From contig JAEUOU010000005.1 in the NCBI GenBank assembly GCA_016790575.1, positions 1-64,000 of the forward strand: a stretch of DNA of 64,000 nt, read 5' to 3'. The position numbers were made by a program, and so were the translations under genes. Positions 44,235 through 53,927 of this stretch are shown piece after piece (within the stretch, counting starts at the first letter, position 1; each line of letters begins with the position of its first letter). The DNA is from Burkholderiaceae bacterium. Its GTDB lineage: Bacteria > Pseudomonadota > Gammaproteobacteria > Burkholderiales > Burkholderiaceae_C. Under the pieces are notes generated by a model. That model had not been told where the DNA came from. It searched no databases and was given only the letters and a program-made list of their open reading frames with translations.

Positions 44235-45143
44235 TCACGAAGCCTGTGTCCCCCGGGGTCGAACGACCAAGCCAACACCCACTGCCGTCACGACGGTGCC
44301 GAGTATCGTCAATACAGTCACCGGCTCGTCGAAAACCACCCATGCAATCGCTGCCGTCGTTGGGGGAACAAGATACATGAGGCTGGCAACCGATGCGGCG
44401 GCCCCGCGCTGTATGAGCAGGTACAGCAAAGAGCTTCCGCCCAGCGTCAGACCGATGACCGACCAGGCCATCGCCCCGACCAGCGATTGATTCCACTTGA
44501 TCTTTTCAGCTTCGAACAAAGCAAACGGCAAGCTGATCACCAATGCGAAGGCCAACTGAATCAGATTTGCCGAACGCACATCACAGGGTTTGACGAAGTG
44601 CTTCTGATACAGGGTACCCGCTGTGATTGAAAACAGTGCGCACAGCGCACAGGTCACATTGAAAAATGTCACGTTGTCGCCCGGTGAAGGGGCCACAAAC
44701 TTCCTCGACATGACCATGACCACTCCGGAAAACCCCAACAGCAGACCGCACCATTGCCGAGCACTGACTTTATGGTTGCTCCCAACCAGTGCGAGCCAGA
44801 TCGCAGTGAGAACCGGTTGAACACCCACGATCAATGACGACAGACCTGCACCCATGCCAGACTTGACGGCAAGCCATACGCCGCCCAGATAGCCAGCGTG
44901 CATGAGCACACCAGTGACTCCCAGATGCAGGACCTGCCGCCCGCTCGCCGGCCAGGCTACTCGGGTGATCGATAACCACGCGATGAAGCACAGAATCGAA
45001 AGGGCATACCGGATAACAAGGAAACCAAACGGTGGCGCGTATGGCATTGCGTAGCGAGCAACGATGAACCCGGTGCTCCAGATAAGCACAAACACCACTG
45101 GCATCGTCCAAAGCCACGAAAACTTCGGGCCGACCGCGTTCAT
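44235..45143 (-). CDS. EamA/DMT family transporter
   Basis: A 302-residue protein with ten hydrophobic segments and two EamA repeats: WTMPVVFVLIWSTGFIVARYA at the start and SVIGLTLGGSSLLYLLIQRGAA in the second half, ending EPVTVLTILGTVVTAVGVGLVV. The family exports small metabolites. Its start overlaps the pgsA stop by 4 bp. The 287-bp gap to HU shows no gene; it probably carries the HU promoter. Confidence 0.9.
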   Translation of the reverse strand: MNAVGPKFSWLWTMPVVFVLIWSTGFIVARYAMPYAPPFGFLVIRYALSILCFIAWLSITRVAWPASGRQVLHLGVTGVLMHAGYLGGVWLAVKSGMGAGLSSLIVGVQPVLTAIWLALVGSNHKVSARQWCGLLLGFSGVVMVMSRKFVAPSPGDNVTFFNVTCALCALFSITAGTLYQKHFVKPCDVRSANLIQLAFALVISLPFALFEAEKIKWNQSLVGAMAWSVIGLTLGGSSLLYLLIQRGAAASVASLMYLVPPTTAAIAWVVFDEPVTVLTILGTVVTAVGVGLVVRPRGTQAS

Positions 45144-45706
45144 TTCACGCGCGCTCGGATTTCTGGCAAGGCCTTTTGCAGGTAATAGACCATCGACCAC
45201 ACTGTCAAGAATGCGGCGACCCATATCAGGATTGCGCCCCAGAAACGGGTATTGATCACACCGAACAATGTCCCGTCAAAAAGAAGGAACGGTATCGCGA
45301 TCATCTGGACCGTTGTCTTCACCTTCCCGAGCATGTGAACAGCGACACTCCGGCTCGCACCGATTTGCGCCATCCACTCGCGCAAAGCGGAAATGGCGAT
45401 CTCTCTTCCGATGATGATGAGTGCAACAAATACATCCGTGCGGTTCAGATGCACGAGAACAAGTACGCACGCGCAGACGAGAAACTTGTCAGCAACCGGA
45501 TCAAGGAAAGCACCGAAAGCGGAGGTCTGATTGAGTCGCCGCGCCAAATACCCATCCAGCCAGTCTGTCCACGCAAAGACCACAAAGAGCACAGTCGCGA
45601 TGAGATTCCGCGACTCCTGGGCCAGCGGCAGGTAGAAAACGCCAACGATCAACGGGATCGCGACGATTCGCGTCCACGTCATGATCGTCGGTATGGTCAG
45701 GAACAT
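45140..45706 (-). CDS. pgsA: CDP-diacylglycerol-glycerol-3-phosphate 3-phosphatidyltransferase
   Basis: A 188-residue membrane enzyme. The CDP-alcohol phosphotransferase motif DG-x2-AR-x8-G-x3-D-x3-D is seen in WLDGYLARRLNQTSAFGAFL and DPVADK. It makes phosphatidylglycerophosphate. It follows uvrC by 39 bp, the classical uvrC-pgsA order. Confidence 0.96.
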   Translation of the reverse strand: MFLTIPTIMTWTRIVAIPLIVGVFYLPLAQESRNLIATVLFVVFAWTDWLDGYLARRLNQTSAFGAFLDPVADKFLVCACVLVLVHLNRTDVFVALIIIGREIAISALREWMAQIGASRSVAVHMLGKVKTTVQMIAIPFLLFDGTLFGVINTRFWGAILIWVAAFLTVWSMVYYLQKALPEIRARVK

Positions 45707-45745
45707 GGGGCGATTGTGGCACGGCGCACACGCAAGAACCGATAC

Positions 45746-47731
45746 TCAGCGCAAGTGATGAAATATCTGCTCGGCAAGGGTTCGCGATACACCCTGCACT
45801 TGCGTCAAATCATCAACGCTGGCACTGGCAACACCGCGAATACCACCAAAACGCTGCAACAGACGAGCCCTTTTCGCCGGGCCGACGCCGGGGATGTCTT
45901 CCAGTTTGCTGCTCCCCGTCCTGGCTTTCGCCCGGCGGGCACGCATACCAGTGATCGCGAATCGATGGGCTTCATCCCGTATCTGCGCTACCAACAGCAG
46001 CGCAGCCGAGTCTTTGGGTAACGCCAGCTTCTCACGGCCATCGGAAAAAACCAATTCCTCCAAGCCGACTCGTCTGCCCTCACCCTTCTCGACCCCCACG
46101 ATGACCGTCGTATCCAGGCCAAGGGCCGCAATAGCCTCTCGCGCCGAAGAGACTTGCCCGCGGCCACCATCAATCAAAATCAGGTTTGGGAACACGCGCG
46201 CAGCATCTGCCGATCGCCCTTCGGCCTTACGACGCGGCTCGTCGAACCCGGCACTCGGGTCCTTGTCGCACTGCATCATCTCCATGAACAGCGAGTATCG
46301 ACGGGTGAGTGCCTGCTTCATGGCCGCAAAATCATCCCCTGGGGTAATGCCCTCGATGGTGTAGCGTCGGTACTCTTTGTGCTGCAGTTGGTGATGGTGG
46401 AAAACGACACAGCTGGCTTGGGTTGCCTCTCCCGATGAATGAGAGACATCGAAACATTCGATCCGAAACGACTCCGGATCATCCACCACCCAGTTCAATG
46501 CACTCAACAGCGATTTAGTCCGCTGCTCCTGAGCACCCTCGGATGCCAAAAGACGCACCAGCTGCAACCTCGCGTTCTGCAAGGCCATTTCAAGCCAGAT
46601 TTTTCGATGCTCGCGTGGCTGAGTCACCAGATGGATTCGCGAATGCTGATGGCTGCCAAGCGCCTCCAGGAGGTGAGGTGCAACTGGCGCACTGGTGATC
46701 AACACCGGCGGAGCCAAGTTGTCGACATAGTGCTGTACCAAGAAGGCCTCGAGAATTTGGCTCTCCACCGTCAAGAGACAGGAATCATCAGCTTCACGCT
46801 CGTTTCCGTCGTCAGTCAGTCCTTCAAGGTGAACGGGAAAGTAGGGTCTATCGCCCAAATGTCGGCCACCACGGACAACCGCCAGGTTGACGCACGCGCG
46901 ACCGCCTTCCACGGCAACTGCCAGCACATCACAGTCCGAGACATCCCCGGTTTCAACACACTGCTGGTGAAGGACGCGCGAAATGGCCTGCATCCGGTTT
47001 CTCAGTACCGCGGCCTTTTCAAAGTCCAATTTCGCTGCGAACGCTTTCATTTGCGCTTCGATGTCCGAGTGCACAGCATCGGCTTCTCCCTCCAGAAAAC
47101 GGATCGCCATGTCGACGTCGCGCGCGTAGTCCGCCGCAGATATCCAACCAACGCACGGTGCGGTGCAACGTTGGATCTGAGCCAAAAGGCAAGGTCTTGT
47201 GCGATTGGAAAAGACAGCGTCCTCACAGGTTCGCAGTTGAAATACCTTTTGAAGCAGTTGGATCGTCTCCTTTACCGCCCAAGCCGAAGGGTAAGGTCCG
47301 AAATAGCGCGATCCTTTTCGCTGCGGCCCTCGATAGTAGGCAACCCGAGGGAACCGAGAGGCCTCGGCGAGAGGCTTGCTCGCCTGACCCAAGCTTTGGG
47401 AGTCAATGTCCGAAATCTTCAGATAAGGGTAGCTCTTGTCGTCCCGGAACAGAATATTGAATTTGGGACCGAGCGCCTTGATAAGGTTGTTTTCAAGCAA
47501 TAGGGCCTCGGCCTCGGAACGAACTACGGTCGTTTCGAGGCTTTGAATGCGCCCAACCATTTGGCCCACACGTGTTCCGCCGTGGTCCTTTTGAAAGTAA
47601 CTCGCGACTCGTCGACGGAGGTTGATCGCCTTGCCGACGTAGAGTAGCTCACCTTCTCCATCAAAGAATCGATAGACCCCAGGCAACAGCGGCAACGTCT
47701 CAATCTGGTTGATCAACTGTTCGCGACCCAT
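45746..47731 (-). CDS. uvrC: Excinuclease ABC subunit C
   Basis: A 661-residue protein. GIY-YIG nuclease domain ([27 protein letters not shown]), the UvrB-binding UVR helices (ALEAQMKAF-like segment near residue 215), the RNase H-like nuclease half ([18 protein letters not shown]) and the C-terminal helix-hairpin-helix ([20 protein letters not shown]). It makes both incisions in nucleotide excision repair. The length is slightly above E. coli UvrC. Confidence 0.97.
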   Translation of the reverse strand: MGREQLINQIETLPLLPGVYRFFDGEGELLYVGKAINLRRRVASYFQKDHGGTRVGQMVGRIQSLETTVVRSEAEALLLENNLIKALGPKFNILFRDDKSYPYLKISDIDSQSLGQASKPLAEASRFPRVAYYRGPQRKGSRYFGPYPSAWAVKETIQLLQKVFQLRTCEDAVFSNRTRPCLLAQIQRCTAPCVGWISAADYARDVDMAIRFLEGEADAVHSDIEAQMKAFAAKLDFEKAAVLRNRMQAISRVLHQQCVETGDVSDCDVLAVAVEGGRACVNLAVVRGGRHLGDRPYFPVHLEGLTDDGNEREADDSCLLTVESQILEAFLVQHYVDNLAPPVLITSAPVAPHLLEALGSHQHSRIHLVTQPREHRKIWLEMALQNARLQLVRLLASEGAQEQRTKSLLSALNWVVDDPESFRIECFDVSHSSGEATQASCVVFHHHQLQHKEYRRYTIEGITPGDDFAAMKQALTRRYSLFMEMMQCDKDPSAGFDEPRRKAEGRSADAARVFPNLILIDGGRGQVSSAREAIAALGLDTTVIVGVEKGEGRRVGLEELVFSDGREKLALPKDSAALLLVAQIRDEAHRFAITGMRARRAKARTGSSKLEDIPGVGPAKRARLLQRFGGIRGVASASVDDLTQVQGVSRTLAEQIFHHLR

Positions 47732-47792
47732 CGAAACTCCTCGAACCTACTCCGATCGATTGAAAACTGCCCCCACGACACCCAGAAACGGA

Positions 47793-47826
47793 AACGGGTT
47801 GCAGCCATTTACAGCTGCAACCCGTT
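47793..47826 (-). terminator. Inverted repeat after tRNA-Pro (possible terminator)
   Basis: A 13-bp perfect stem AACGGGTTGCAGC / GCTGCAACCCGTT with an 8-nt loop, 6 bp after the tRNA CCA end on the minus strand. No proper T-run follows (TCCGTTTCTGGG), so termination efficiency is doubtful. Confidence 0.6.
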
Positions 47827-47832
47827 ACGGAA

Positions 47833-47909
47833 TGGTCGGCGTGGCGGGATTCGAACTCGCGACCCCTTGCACCCCATGCAAGTGCGCTACCAGGCTGCGC
47901 TACACGCCG
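47833..47909 (-). tRNA. tRNA-Pro(GGG)
   Basis: A 77-nt tRNA on the minus strand: acceptor CGGCGTG/CACGCCG, anticodon stem CTTGC/GCAAG with loop ATGGGGT (GGG), T-arm GAGTTCGAATCCC and encoded CCA. It follows merR, as in other proteobacterial ihfA-merR-tRNA-Pro blocks. Confidence 0.96.
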
Positions 47910-47920
47910 ACAAGCCCTAA

Positions 47921-47926
47921 ATTATA
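47921..47926 (-). promoter_or_regulatory. -10 element of tRNA-Pro
   Basis: TATAAT on the minus strand (GGTTATAATTTAGG), 12 bp before the tRNA; a TTGATG lies 15 bp further up inside the merR 3' end as a weak -35. Confidence 0.5.
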
Positions 47927-47930
47927 ACCG

Positions 47931-48383
47931 TTAAGGAATCGCATCAACTGTGAGGATGTGCTTCAACGCAAATAATTCCGCTCGCATCGTCCCCAGGCCA
48001 ACCTTGGGGGGGGCATAAACTTCGACCGCTTTGCCGGTTTGAAATTGAGGCATTTGTTCACTTTGCGTAGCCTCAACCTCAACGTCCTCGACAGCGCTGG
48101 GCAAAGAACCTTCTAAGAAGTTGGCTGAAACCGTCTCCTGTAAACGGTTGCGCGCACCGCTGATTGTGAAGCCCTGGTCATAAAGGAGCTCGCGGATACG
48201 ACGAATCATGAGTACCTCATGATGCTGGTAGTAGCGTCGATTGCCACGTCGCTTGACGGGCCGGAGCTGGGTGAACTCCTGCTCCCAATAACGAAGCACA
48301 TGAGGCTTGACACCGCACAAGTCACCGACTTCACCAATGGTGAAGTACCGCTTGGCAGGAATGGCGGGAAGCGATTTCTCCAT
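47931..48383 (-). CDS. MerR family transcriptional regulator
   Basis: A 150-residue regulator: the winged helix-turn-helix is KRYFTIGEVGDLCGVKPHVLRYWEQEF, then QLRPVKRRGNRRYYQHHEVLMIRRIRELLYDQGFTISGARNRL. The C-terminal part after residue 90 is short and lacks metal-binding cysteines, as in the MerR gene that habitually follows ihfA in proteobacteria; its targets are unknown. Start at the ATG at 48383; an in-frame TTG precedes it by three codons. Confidence 0.92.
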   Translation of the reverse strand: MEKSLPAIPAKRYFTIGEVGDLCGVKPHVLRYWEQEFTQLRPVKRRGNRRYYQHHEVLMIRRIRELLYDQGFTISGARNRLQETVSANFLEGSLPSAVEDVEVEATQSEQMPQFQTGKAVEVYAPPKVGLGTMRAELFALKHILTVDAIP

Positions 48384-48405
48384 TGAAAACAACTAATTGC
48401 ACAAT

Positions 48406-48420
48406 TAACTTGCGAGGTTA
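48406..48420. promoter_or_regulatory. Candidate MerR-type dyad upstream of merR
   Basis: TAACTTGCGAGGTTA, an imperfect palindrome (TAAC...GTTA) located 23 bp before the merR start, flanked by TTGCA/TGCAA. MerR proteins often bind such dyads between -35 and -10 of their own promoter. Proposed from pattern only. Confidence 0.35.
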
Positions 48421-48505
48421 CTGCAACTAGCGGCGGATGCCAAGGGGTACTTTAATAATTACGTACTCATTCTGCTTTTCGGTACGAGCGTTGTACTCAG
48501 GGGGA

Positions 48506-48829
48506 TCAGGTAGGCGACGTCGCCTGCAGTTGCTCCTTAAGCTTCTGGCTCGCATGAAACGTCGCGACTCGACGCGCTTCGATGGGTATCAATTGGCCCG
48601 TCCGGGGGTTCCTGCCAGGACGAGGCGCCTTGATGCGTATCTGAAAATTGCCAAATCCGGAGATCTTGACATCCTCACCGGCGATCAGCCGATCACTGAT
48701 CAGGGTGAAAAAGGCGTCAATCATGTCTTTTGATTCGCGCTTGTTCAATCCGATCTGATCGAACAACAGTTCCGCCAGCTGTGCTTTCGTCAGAGCGGGA
48801 GCCTCCAGGCTTTCAACGGCAAGTTCCAT
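48506..48829 (-). CDS. ihfA: Integration host factor subunit alpha
   Basis: A 107-residue HU/IHF-fold protein: ALTKAQLAELLFDQIGLNKRES, VKISGFGNFQIRIKAPRPGRNPRTG and PIEARRVATFHASQKLKEQL. It forms a heterodimer with IhfB and bends DNA sharply. It follows pheT by 40 bp. Slight N- and C-terminal extensions compared with E. coli (99 residues). Confidence 0.96.
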   Translation of the reverse strand: MELAVESLEAPALTKAQLAELLFDQIGLNKRESKDMIDAFFTLISDRLIAGEDVKISGFGNFQIRIKAPRPGRNPRTGQLIPIEARRVATFHASQKLKEQLQATSPT

Positions 48830-48869
48830 TTACGCTATCTCCTGAGTTCCGTTCTCGTGGCGGATTCGA

Positions 48870-51299
48870 TCAACGAAGCCGAGCGCCATGTCGTACGCAC
48901 AATGACAACACAACCGATTGGATCGCAGAGTCTATCTCCTCGTCAGTCAAGGTCGACGTATCGCGTCCCAAGGTCAGACGAATGGCCAGGCTTTTTTCGT
49001 TCGGCGCAATTGCCCCACCCACACCGAGGCCAGCCGTCGATTTCGCAGGACGATAGATGTCGAACAACACTGCACCGCGCAAGATTCCGATATCCGAACC
49101 TTGTATCGTTCCCATAACGTCTTGATGTGAAACGGATTCTTCGACAACCATGGCAATATCGCGCTCGGCCACCTGGAAACGGCTGACAGGGTGAAAAACT
49201 GGTACGGCACGCTGTAGCACGGCATCCAGCGCCAGTTCGAACATGACTGGTGCATGGACAAGGTCGTACCCTTGGCGCCATTTGGGATGCAGCTCGCCGA
49301 CATGCCCGATACAACGCTCGCCCAGCCAGACGCTGGCGCACCGGCCAGGGTGCATGGCGGGGTGCTGTGCGGCGCAGAATGTGGCTTGGAGGGGTTCCAG
49401 CAGCGCCTGAACATCCCCTTTTACGTCAAAGAAGTCTGCGCTTCGCTCCGAGCTCCCCCACTGGAGACGATCCACTCCACCATGGGCCAAACCGGCAACT
49501 CGCATCGGCTGGTCAAACCCCTTCACAGTGGTGTCGCTGTCCTTTACCGAAGCGTCCTTGCGGAACACACGACCCAGTTCAAAGAGGCGTACGCGGTCGG
49601 CCTTGCGATCAAGGTTGAATTTGAGTACCGCCAGCAAACTTCCTAGCAAGGACGAGCGCATCACGCTCATCTGACTTGAAATCGGGTTCAGGAGCTTGAT
49701 CGGTTCGGAGTTTCCGGCGAGATCGCGCTCCCAGCGTTCTTCGACGAAACTGAAATTAATGGTTTCCTGATAGCCCAGTTGAGCCAAGTGGCGGCGCACA
49801 GCAAACGGTCCTCGCTGGGACTCCGTGCGCAGCTTGGCAGTGATGGGCGCCAACGGTGGATTCGTAGGCAGGAGATCGTAGCCGACGACCCGCGCGACCT
49901 CCTCGATCAAGTCTTCTTCTATCTGCAGGTCAAAGCGGAACGCCGGCGGCGCCACAGTCACAGTGCCATCACCTTCTTTGACGTCGAGACCCAGGCGGCG
50001 CAGCGCGCCCGCACATTGCTCTTGGGTGACGGGCATGCCGATCACTTTGCAGGCGCGTGCCACACGCAGCATGACCGGCTTACCCTCGGGCAGCGAGAGA
50101 ACGTGGTCATCCAGGGGACCAGCCTGGCCGCCGCAGATCTCAAGCACGAGTTGAGTGATTCGTTCGACATGCTCAACGGTGGTCGTCGGATCCACACCCC
50201 GCTCAAACCGATGGCCTGCATCGGTGCTGAAGTTGTATCGGCGCGAACGGCCAGCAATTGCCTTGGGCCACCAAAAGGCGGCTTCTATGAAAATGTTCTT
50301 CGTATGCTCGGACACTGCCGTAGCATCTCCGCCCATGATGCCGGCCAATGACTCGACCTGCTCGTTATCGGCAATGACCCCGACCTCAGCATCTACTGAA
50401 ACAGTATTGCCGTTGAGGAGTTTGAGCTGTTCTCCAGCACGACCCCATCGCACCTCAAGATCTCCATGAATCTTGTCGAGATCGAAAATGTGCGATGGGC
50501 GTCCCAGCTCGAACATCACATAGTTCGAGATGTCCACCAGCGGCGAGATGCTGCGTTGCCCACAGCCAGCTAGACGCTCGACCATCCATGCGGGGGTCTT
50601 GACATTGGTGTTTACACCGCGCACCACGCGCCCGCTGAAACGACCGCACAGGTCGGGCGCCCGCACGTGCACGGGCAATCGATCTTTAACCTGGACGATT
50701 GTCTTCGGAAAAGAGGGTTGAACCAACGGCGTATTGGTCAGAGCCGAAACTTCACGCGCAATGCCGTAGACACTCAAGCAGTGCGCCAGATTGGGCGTAA
50801 GCTTGAGCGTGAACAGCATGTCATCCAAGCCGAGCTGTTCACGGATGTTGCGGCCGACTACCGCGTCCTCACCCAGTTCCAGCAGGCCAGTGCTCTCATC
50901 GGATATCTGCAATTCCTTGGCAGAGCACAACATTCCCTGACTCTCGACACCGCGCAGTTGTCCTTGCGTGATCGCTATCGGCTTGCCGTCTTCAGCCGGA
51001 GGAAGCAGGGCACCCACGGTAGCACAGGGCACCTTGATGCCCACTCGCGCATTGGGAGCTCCGCAGACGATGGTCAGAACATCGCCATGCCCTATTTCCA
51101 CCCGGCACACACGCAGGCGGTCGGCATTGGGGTGCTGTCCGACGCTCAGGATCCGACCAACCACCACACCACGGAAAGGAGGCGCGAAGGGGCGCAGTTC
51201 TTCCACTTCCAGGCCTGCCATCGTCAGCGTGTCGGCCAATTGCTGGCTGCTCAAGGGAGGGTTGCAGAACAGTCGCAACCAAGATTCAGGAAATTGCAT
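48870..51299 (-). CDS. pheT: Phenylalanine-tRNA ligase beta subunit
   Basis: An 809-residue protein, full length for PheT. It starts MQFPESWLRLFCNPPLSSQQ, has the EMAP/tRNA-binding domain (VVVGRILSVGQHPNADRLRVC), the B5 part (DLQIEEDLIEEVARVVGYDLLP) and ends with the anticodon-binding ferredoxin fold (FQVAERDIAMVVEESVSHQDV). It starts 9 bp after pheS in the thrS-ihfA block. Confidence 0.97.
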   Translation of the reverse strand: MQFPESWLRLFCNPPLSSQQLADTLTMAGLEVEELRPFAPPFRGVVVGRILSVGQHPNADRLRVCRVEIGHGDVLTIVCGAPNARVGIKVPCATVGALLPPAEDGKPIAITQGQLRGVESQGMLCSAKELQISDESTGLLELGEDAVVGRNIREQLGLDDMLFTLKLTPNLAHCLSVYGIAREVSALTNTPLVQPSFPKTIVQVKDRLPVHVRAPDLCGRFSGRVVRGVNTNVKTPAWMVERLAGCGQRSISPLVDISNYVMFELGRPSHIFDLDKIHGDLEVRWGRAGEQLKLLNGNTVSVDAEVGVIADNEQVESLAGIMGGDATAVSEHTKNIFIEAAFWWPKAIAGRSRRYNFSTDAGHRFERGVDPTTTVEHVERITQLVLEICGGQAGPLDDHVLSLPEGKPVMLRVARACKVIGMPVTQEQCAGALRRLGLDVKEGDGTVTVAPPAFRFDLQIEEDLIEEVARVVGYDLLPTNPPLAPITAKLRTESQRGPFAVRRHLAQLGYQETINFSFVEERWERDLAGNSEPIKLLNPISSQMSVMRSSLLGSLLAVLKFNLDRKADRVRLFELGRVFRKDASVKDSDTTVKGFDQPMRVAGLAHGGVDRLQWGSSERSADFFDVKGDVQALLEPLQATFCAAQHPAMHPGRCASVWLGERCIGHVGELHPKWRQGYDLVHAPVMFELALDAVLQRAVPVFHPVSRFQVAERDIAMVVEESVSHQDVMGTIQGSDIGILRGAVLFDIYRPAKSTAGLGVGGAIAPNEKSLAIRLTLGRDTSTLTDEEIDSAIQSVVLSLCVRHGARLR

Positions 51300-51308
51300 G
51301 GTATTTGC

Positions 51309-52361
51309 TTATCGAAACTGGCTGAGGAAACGCACGTCGCCGTCGAAGAAAAGTCGCAGGTCATTCACGCCGTAACGCAACATGGTCAATCGATCGGGAC
51401 CCATACCGAAAGCAAAACCTATATAGCGCTCAGGGTCCAGACCCATGTTGCGAACCACGTTCGGATGGACCTGACCGGAACCAGCAACCTCCAGCCACCG
51501 GCCAGCCATTGGACCTCGCTGAAACTGGATATCAATCTCGGCACTGGGTTCGGTAAAAGGGAAAAAGCTGGGGCGAAAACGCAGCACCAAATCCTCACTC
51601 TCAAAAAAAGTGCGGCAGAAATCGGTAAACACGACTTTCAGATCCTTGAAACTCACGTTCTCGCCAATCCAAAGGCCTTCGCACTGGTGAAACATCGGCG
51701 AATGCGTCGCATCGCTATCGACGCGGTAGGTGCGTCCCGGCGCGATTACGCGAATCTCGGGCATCGACAAGCCCGCGTCGAGCGCGGCACGGTAGCATTT
51801 GACATGTTGCACTGCGTGGCGGATTTGCATCGGGCTGGTGTGAGTGCGCAGCAGGTTCGGGGCCTTCTCGCTGCCTCCTTCCACGTAAAACGTGTCGTGC
51901 ATTGAGCGCGCTGGATGATCCTCAGGCGTATTCAATGCCGTGAAATTGAACCAGTCGGACTCGATTTCGGGGCCTTCCGCTACCTCGAAGCCTTGCGAAC
52001 AAAAAATCGCTTCGATTCGCTCCAATGTCAGGCTTACCGGGTGGAGCCCTCCTTGACCACGCTGACGGCCCGGCAGGGTTACGTCAAGCGCCTCCGCTTT
52101 GAGTTGGGTTTCGAGTTCGGCATCTGCCAGTGCCTGGCGGCGGTTGCCGAGCGCATCCTCAATAGCCTGCTTGGCCAAGTTGATGGCGGCGCCATGAGTC
52201 TTTTTTTCCGCGACGGACAAGGCCGCCAAACCCTTCATCAGTTCGGTAATTCGGCCCGTCTTGCCAAGATACCGGGCTTTGGCGTTCTCCAGATCGGCCG
52301 GAGTGGCCGCTAGAGCGAAACTCTCCCGGGCGCCGGCAACCAGTGCGTCCAACTCGTTCAT
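51309..52361 (-). CDS. pheS: Phenylalanine-tRNA ligase alpha subunit
   Basis: A 350-residue class II aminoacyl-tRNA synthetase subunit. An N-terminal coiled-coil ([20 protein letters not shown]), motif 1 region [19 protein letters not shown], motif 2 [19 protein letters not shown], and motif 3 [18 protein letters not shown]. It charges tRNA-Phe with PheT. A stem-loop lies between rplT and this gene. Confidence 0.98.
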   Translation of the reverse strand: MNELDALVAGARESFALAATPADLENAKARYLGKTGRITELMKGLAALSVAEKKTHGAAINLAKQAIEDALGNRRQALADAELETQLKAEALDVTLPGRQRGQGGLHPVSLTLERIEAIFCSQGFEVAEGPEIESDWFNFTALNTPEDHPARSMHDTFYVEGGSEKAPNLLRTHTSPMQIRHAVQHVKCYRAALDAGLSMPEIRVIAPGRTYRVDSDATHSPMFHQCEGLWIGENVSFKDLKVVFTDFCRTFFESEDLVLRFRPSFFPFTEPSAEIDIQFQRGPMAGRWLEVAGSGQVHPNVVRNMGLDPERYIGFAFGMGPDRLTMLRYGVNDLRLFFDGDVRFLSQFR

Positions 52362-52390
52362 GTGTGTTCAGGATTGGTAAAAACGAAAAA

Positions 52391-52432
52391 AGGGTTGAGA
52401 GCAACGAGGGAACCCCTCAAGCCTCAACCCCT
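52391..52432 (-). terminator. Terminator-like hairpin between rplT and pheS
   Basis: On the minus strand GGGGTTGAGG...CTCTCAACCCTTTTTTCG: arms GGGTTGAG and CTCAACCC followed by six T residues, about 25 bp before pheS. It may partially end the rpmI-rplT transcript or work as an attenuator for pheST. No Phe-rich leader peptide was found in the 120-bp gap. Confidence 0.65.
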
Positions 52433-52481
52433 CTGAGCGACGTTTCTATCGCCAGCCGAAACCAGCGACAGCAGTCTTGGA

Positions 52482-52841
52482 TCAAGCCGCCAGCTTGGCC
52501 TTGACTTGCTCCACGATGCTGTTGAAGGCAGCTACGTCATTTACTGCGAGATCAGCCAGAACCTTGCGATCGATTTCAATTTCTGCCTTTTTCAGGCCGT
52601 TGGCGAACTGGCTGTACGTCATGCCGCATGCGCGTGCGCCGGCATTGATACGCGCAATCCAAAGCTGCCGGAAGACGCGCTTCTTGGTGCGGCGGTCACG
52701 GTAGGCGTATTGACCGGCCTTCATCACCGCCTGCTTGGCAATGCGGAAGACATTACCGCGACGGCCGCGGAAACCCTTGGCAAGGGCGAGAACTTTTTTG
52801 TGACGGGCGCGTGCCGTTACACCACGTTTGACGCGAGGCAT
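52482..52841 (-). CDS. rplT: 50S ribosomal protein L20
   Basis: A 119-residue basic protein: [62 protein letters not shown] and [18 protein letters not shown]. It nucleates 50S assembly and in E. coli represses rpmI-rplT translation. Confidence 0.99.
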   Translation of the reverse strand: MPRVKRGVTARARHKKVLALAKGFRGRRGNVFRIAKQAVMKAGQYAYRDRRTKKRVFRQLWIARINAGARACGMTYSQFANGLKKAEIEIDRKVLADLAVNDVAAFNSIVEQVKAKLAA

Positions 52842-52865
52842 GTGTTGCTCCTAGTTCGTCGTTGA

Positions 52866-53069
52866 TCAAATGCCCATGCCGGGCAGCATCTGCGCCATGT
52901 GACCCATGTTGGTCTCATGAACAGCCACCGCACCACGCAAATGGCGCTTGTTCTTGGTGGTCTTCTTGGTCAGGATGTGACGCTTGAAGGCTTGACCGCG
53001 CTTGACGGTGCCACCGGGACGAACGCGAAACCGCTTCTTCGCGCTGCTTTTGGTCTTCATTTTGGGCAT
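52866..53069 (-). CDS. rpmI: 50S ribosomal protein L35
   Basis: A 67-residue protein, [20 protein letters not shown], then [19 protein letters not shown]. It lies 24 bp before rplT. A good Shine-Dalgarno (AAAAGGAGC) precedes the ATG on the minus strand. Confidence 0.98.
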   Translation of the reverse strand: MPKMKTKSSAKKRFRVRPGGTVKRGQAFKRHILTKKTTKNKRHLRGAVAVHETNMGHMAQMLPGMGI

Positions 53070-53144
53070 ATGAATGCTCCTTTTAATTGTGCTCGTGAGG
53101 CGTCCGCAAACAACTTGCAGCCTTGATGGCCCCGAGCCACTTTT

Positions 53145-53196
53145 TCAGGCCTGTTCCCACAAGCCCGAAGGCCAACCGCTTACGCTGAAGGCCTGA
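53145..53196 (-). promoter_or_regulatory. Inverted repeat in the rpmI-rplT leader (candidate L20 control site)
   Basis: TCAGGCCT (53145-53152) and AGGCCTGA (53189-53196) form 8-bp arms around a 36-nt segment that contains a further GGCC-TTC-GGGC turn. It sits in the 192-bp gap between infC and rpmI. L20-controlled leaders in other bacteria use long-range stems here; the match is only structural. Confidence 0.4.
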
Positions 53197-53261
53197 TCGC
53201 TGAAACAATCAACGACAGTGCTGCCGCCAGTGGCAAAGCAGCAAATTCGATCCCAACTTGC

Positions 53262-53855
53262 TCAGGAAGCAGAGGCCTGGCCAGCAGACTCAGCCCCGAC
53301 CTTACCCGCCTTCTTTCGGGCAGGAGCGATCATCATGATCATCTGCCGCCCTTCAAGTTTCGGAAATTGTTCGATCAGAATGGTATCGGCTAGATCGTCC
53401 CGAATCCGGTTCAACAAAGCCATTCCCAAGTCCTGATGAGTAATCTCTCGCCCGCGAAACCGCAGGGTTACCTTGCACTTGTCACCGTCCGCCAGAAACC
53501 GGCGGATGTTACGCAATTTGATGTTGTAGTCACCATCATCCGTGCCCGGGCGAAATTTCACCTCTTTGATCTCGATGACGGTCTGCTTGGCTTTCGCCTC
53601 CGCCGCTCTCTTTTGCTCCTGGTACTTGAACTTGCCATAGTCCATCAACCGGCAAACAGGTGGCGATGCAGTTGCCGCGATCTCAACCAGATCAACATCC
53701 AGTTCACCTGCCATTCGAAGAGCATCGGCCAAGCCGACAATCCCGAGAGGCTCATTCTCAGGGCCTGAAAGCCGGACTTCGGGAGCCATGATCTCCCGGT
53801 TAAGACGATGCTTGCGCTCTTCACGCTGGCGACGGTCACGAAATTCGGTAGCGAT
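53262..53855 (-). CDS. infC: Translation initiation factor IF-3, ATC start
   Basis: A 197-residue protein. The N-domain begins [22 protein letters not shown] before [18 protein letters not shown], and the C-domain has [22 protein letters not shown] and [17 protein letters not shown]. The first ATG (53789) would cut off the conserved 22-residue N-terminus. The family start fits ATC at 53855, preceded by GAAGGAAC. A rare AUU/AUC start is the known basis of IF-3 autoregulation. It follows thrS by 72 bp. Confidence 0.95.
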   Translation of the reverse strand: MATEFRDRRQREERKHRLNREIMAPEVRLSGPENEPLGIVGLADALRMAGELDVDLVEIAATASPPVCRLMDYGKFKYQEQKRAAEAKAKQTVIEIKEVKFRPGTDDGDYNIKLRNIRRFLADGDKCKVTLRFRGREITHQDLGMALLNRIRDDLADTILIEQFPKLEGRQMIMMIAPARKKAGKVGAESAGQASAS

Positions 53856-53927
53856 GACGAAGTTCCTTCAAAAAAATCAAAGCAAAAACACGGATCCGCC
53901 AATGGCGGAAGCTCAACCAACCCGGAG

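Noticed and set aside
45737-45762. A possible eighth repeat copy at the uvrC stop (minus strand: GCGCTGAGTATCGGTTCTT)
   Set aside because: Only about 16 bases resemble the core and the TAGC and GACC parts are missing; a chance match cannot be excluded.
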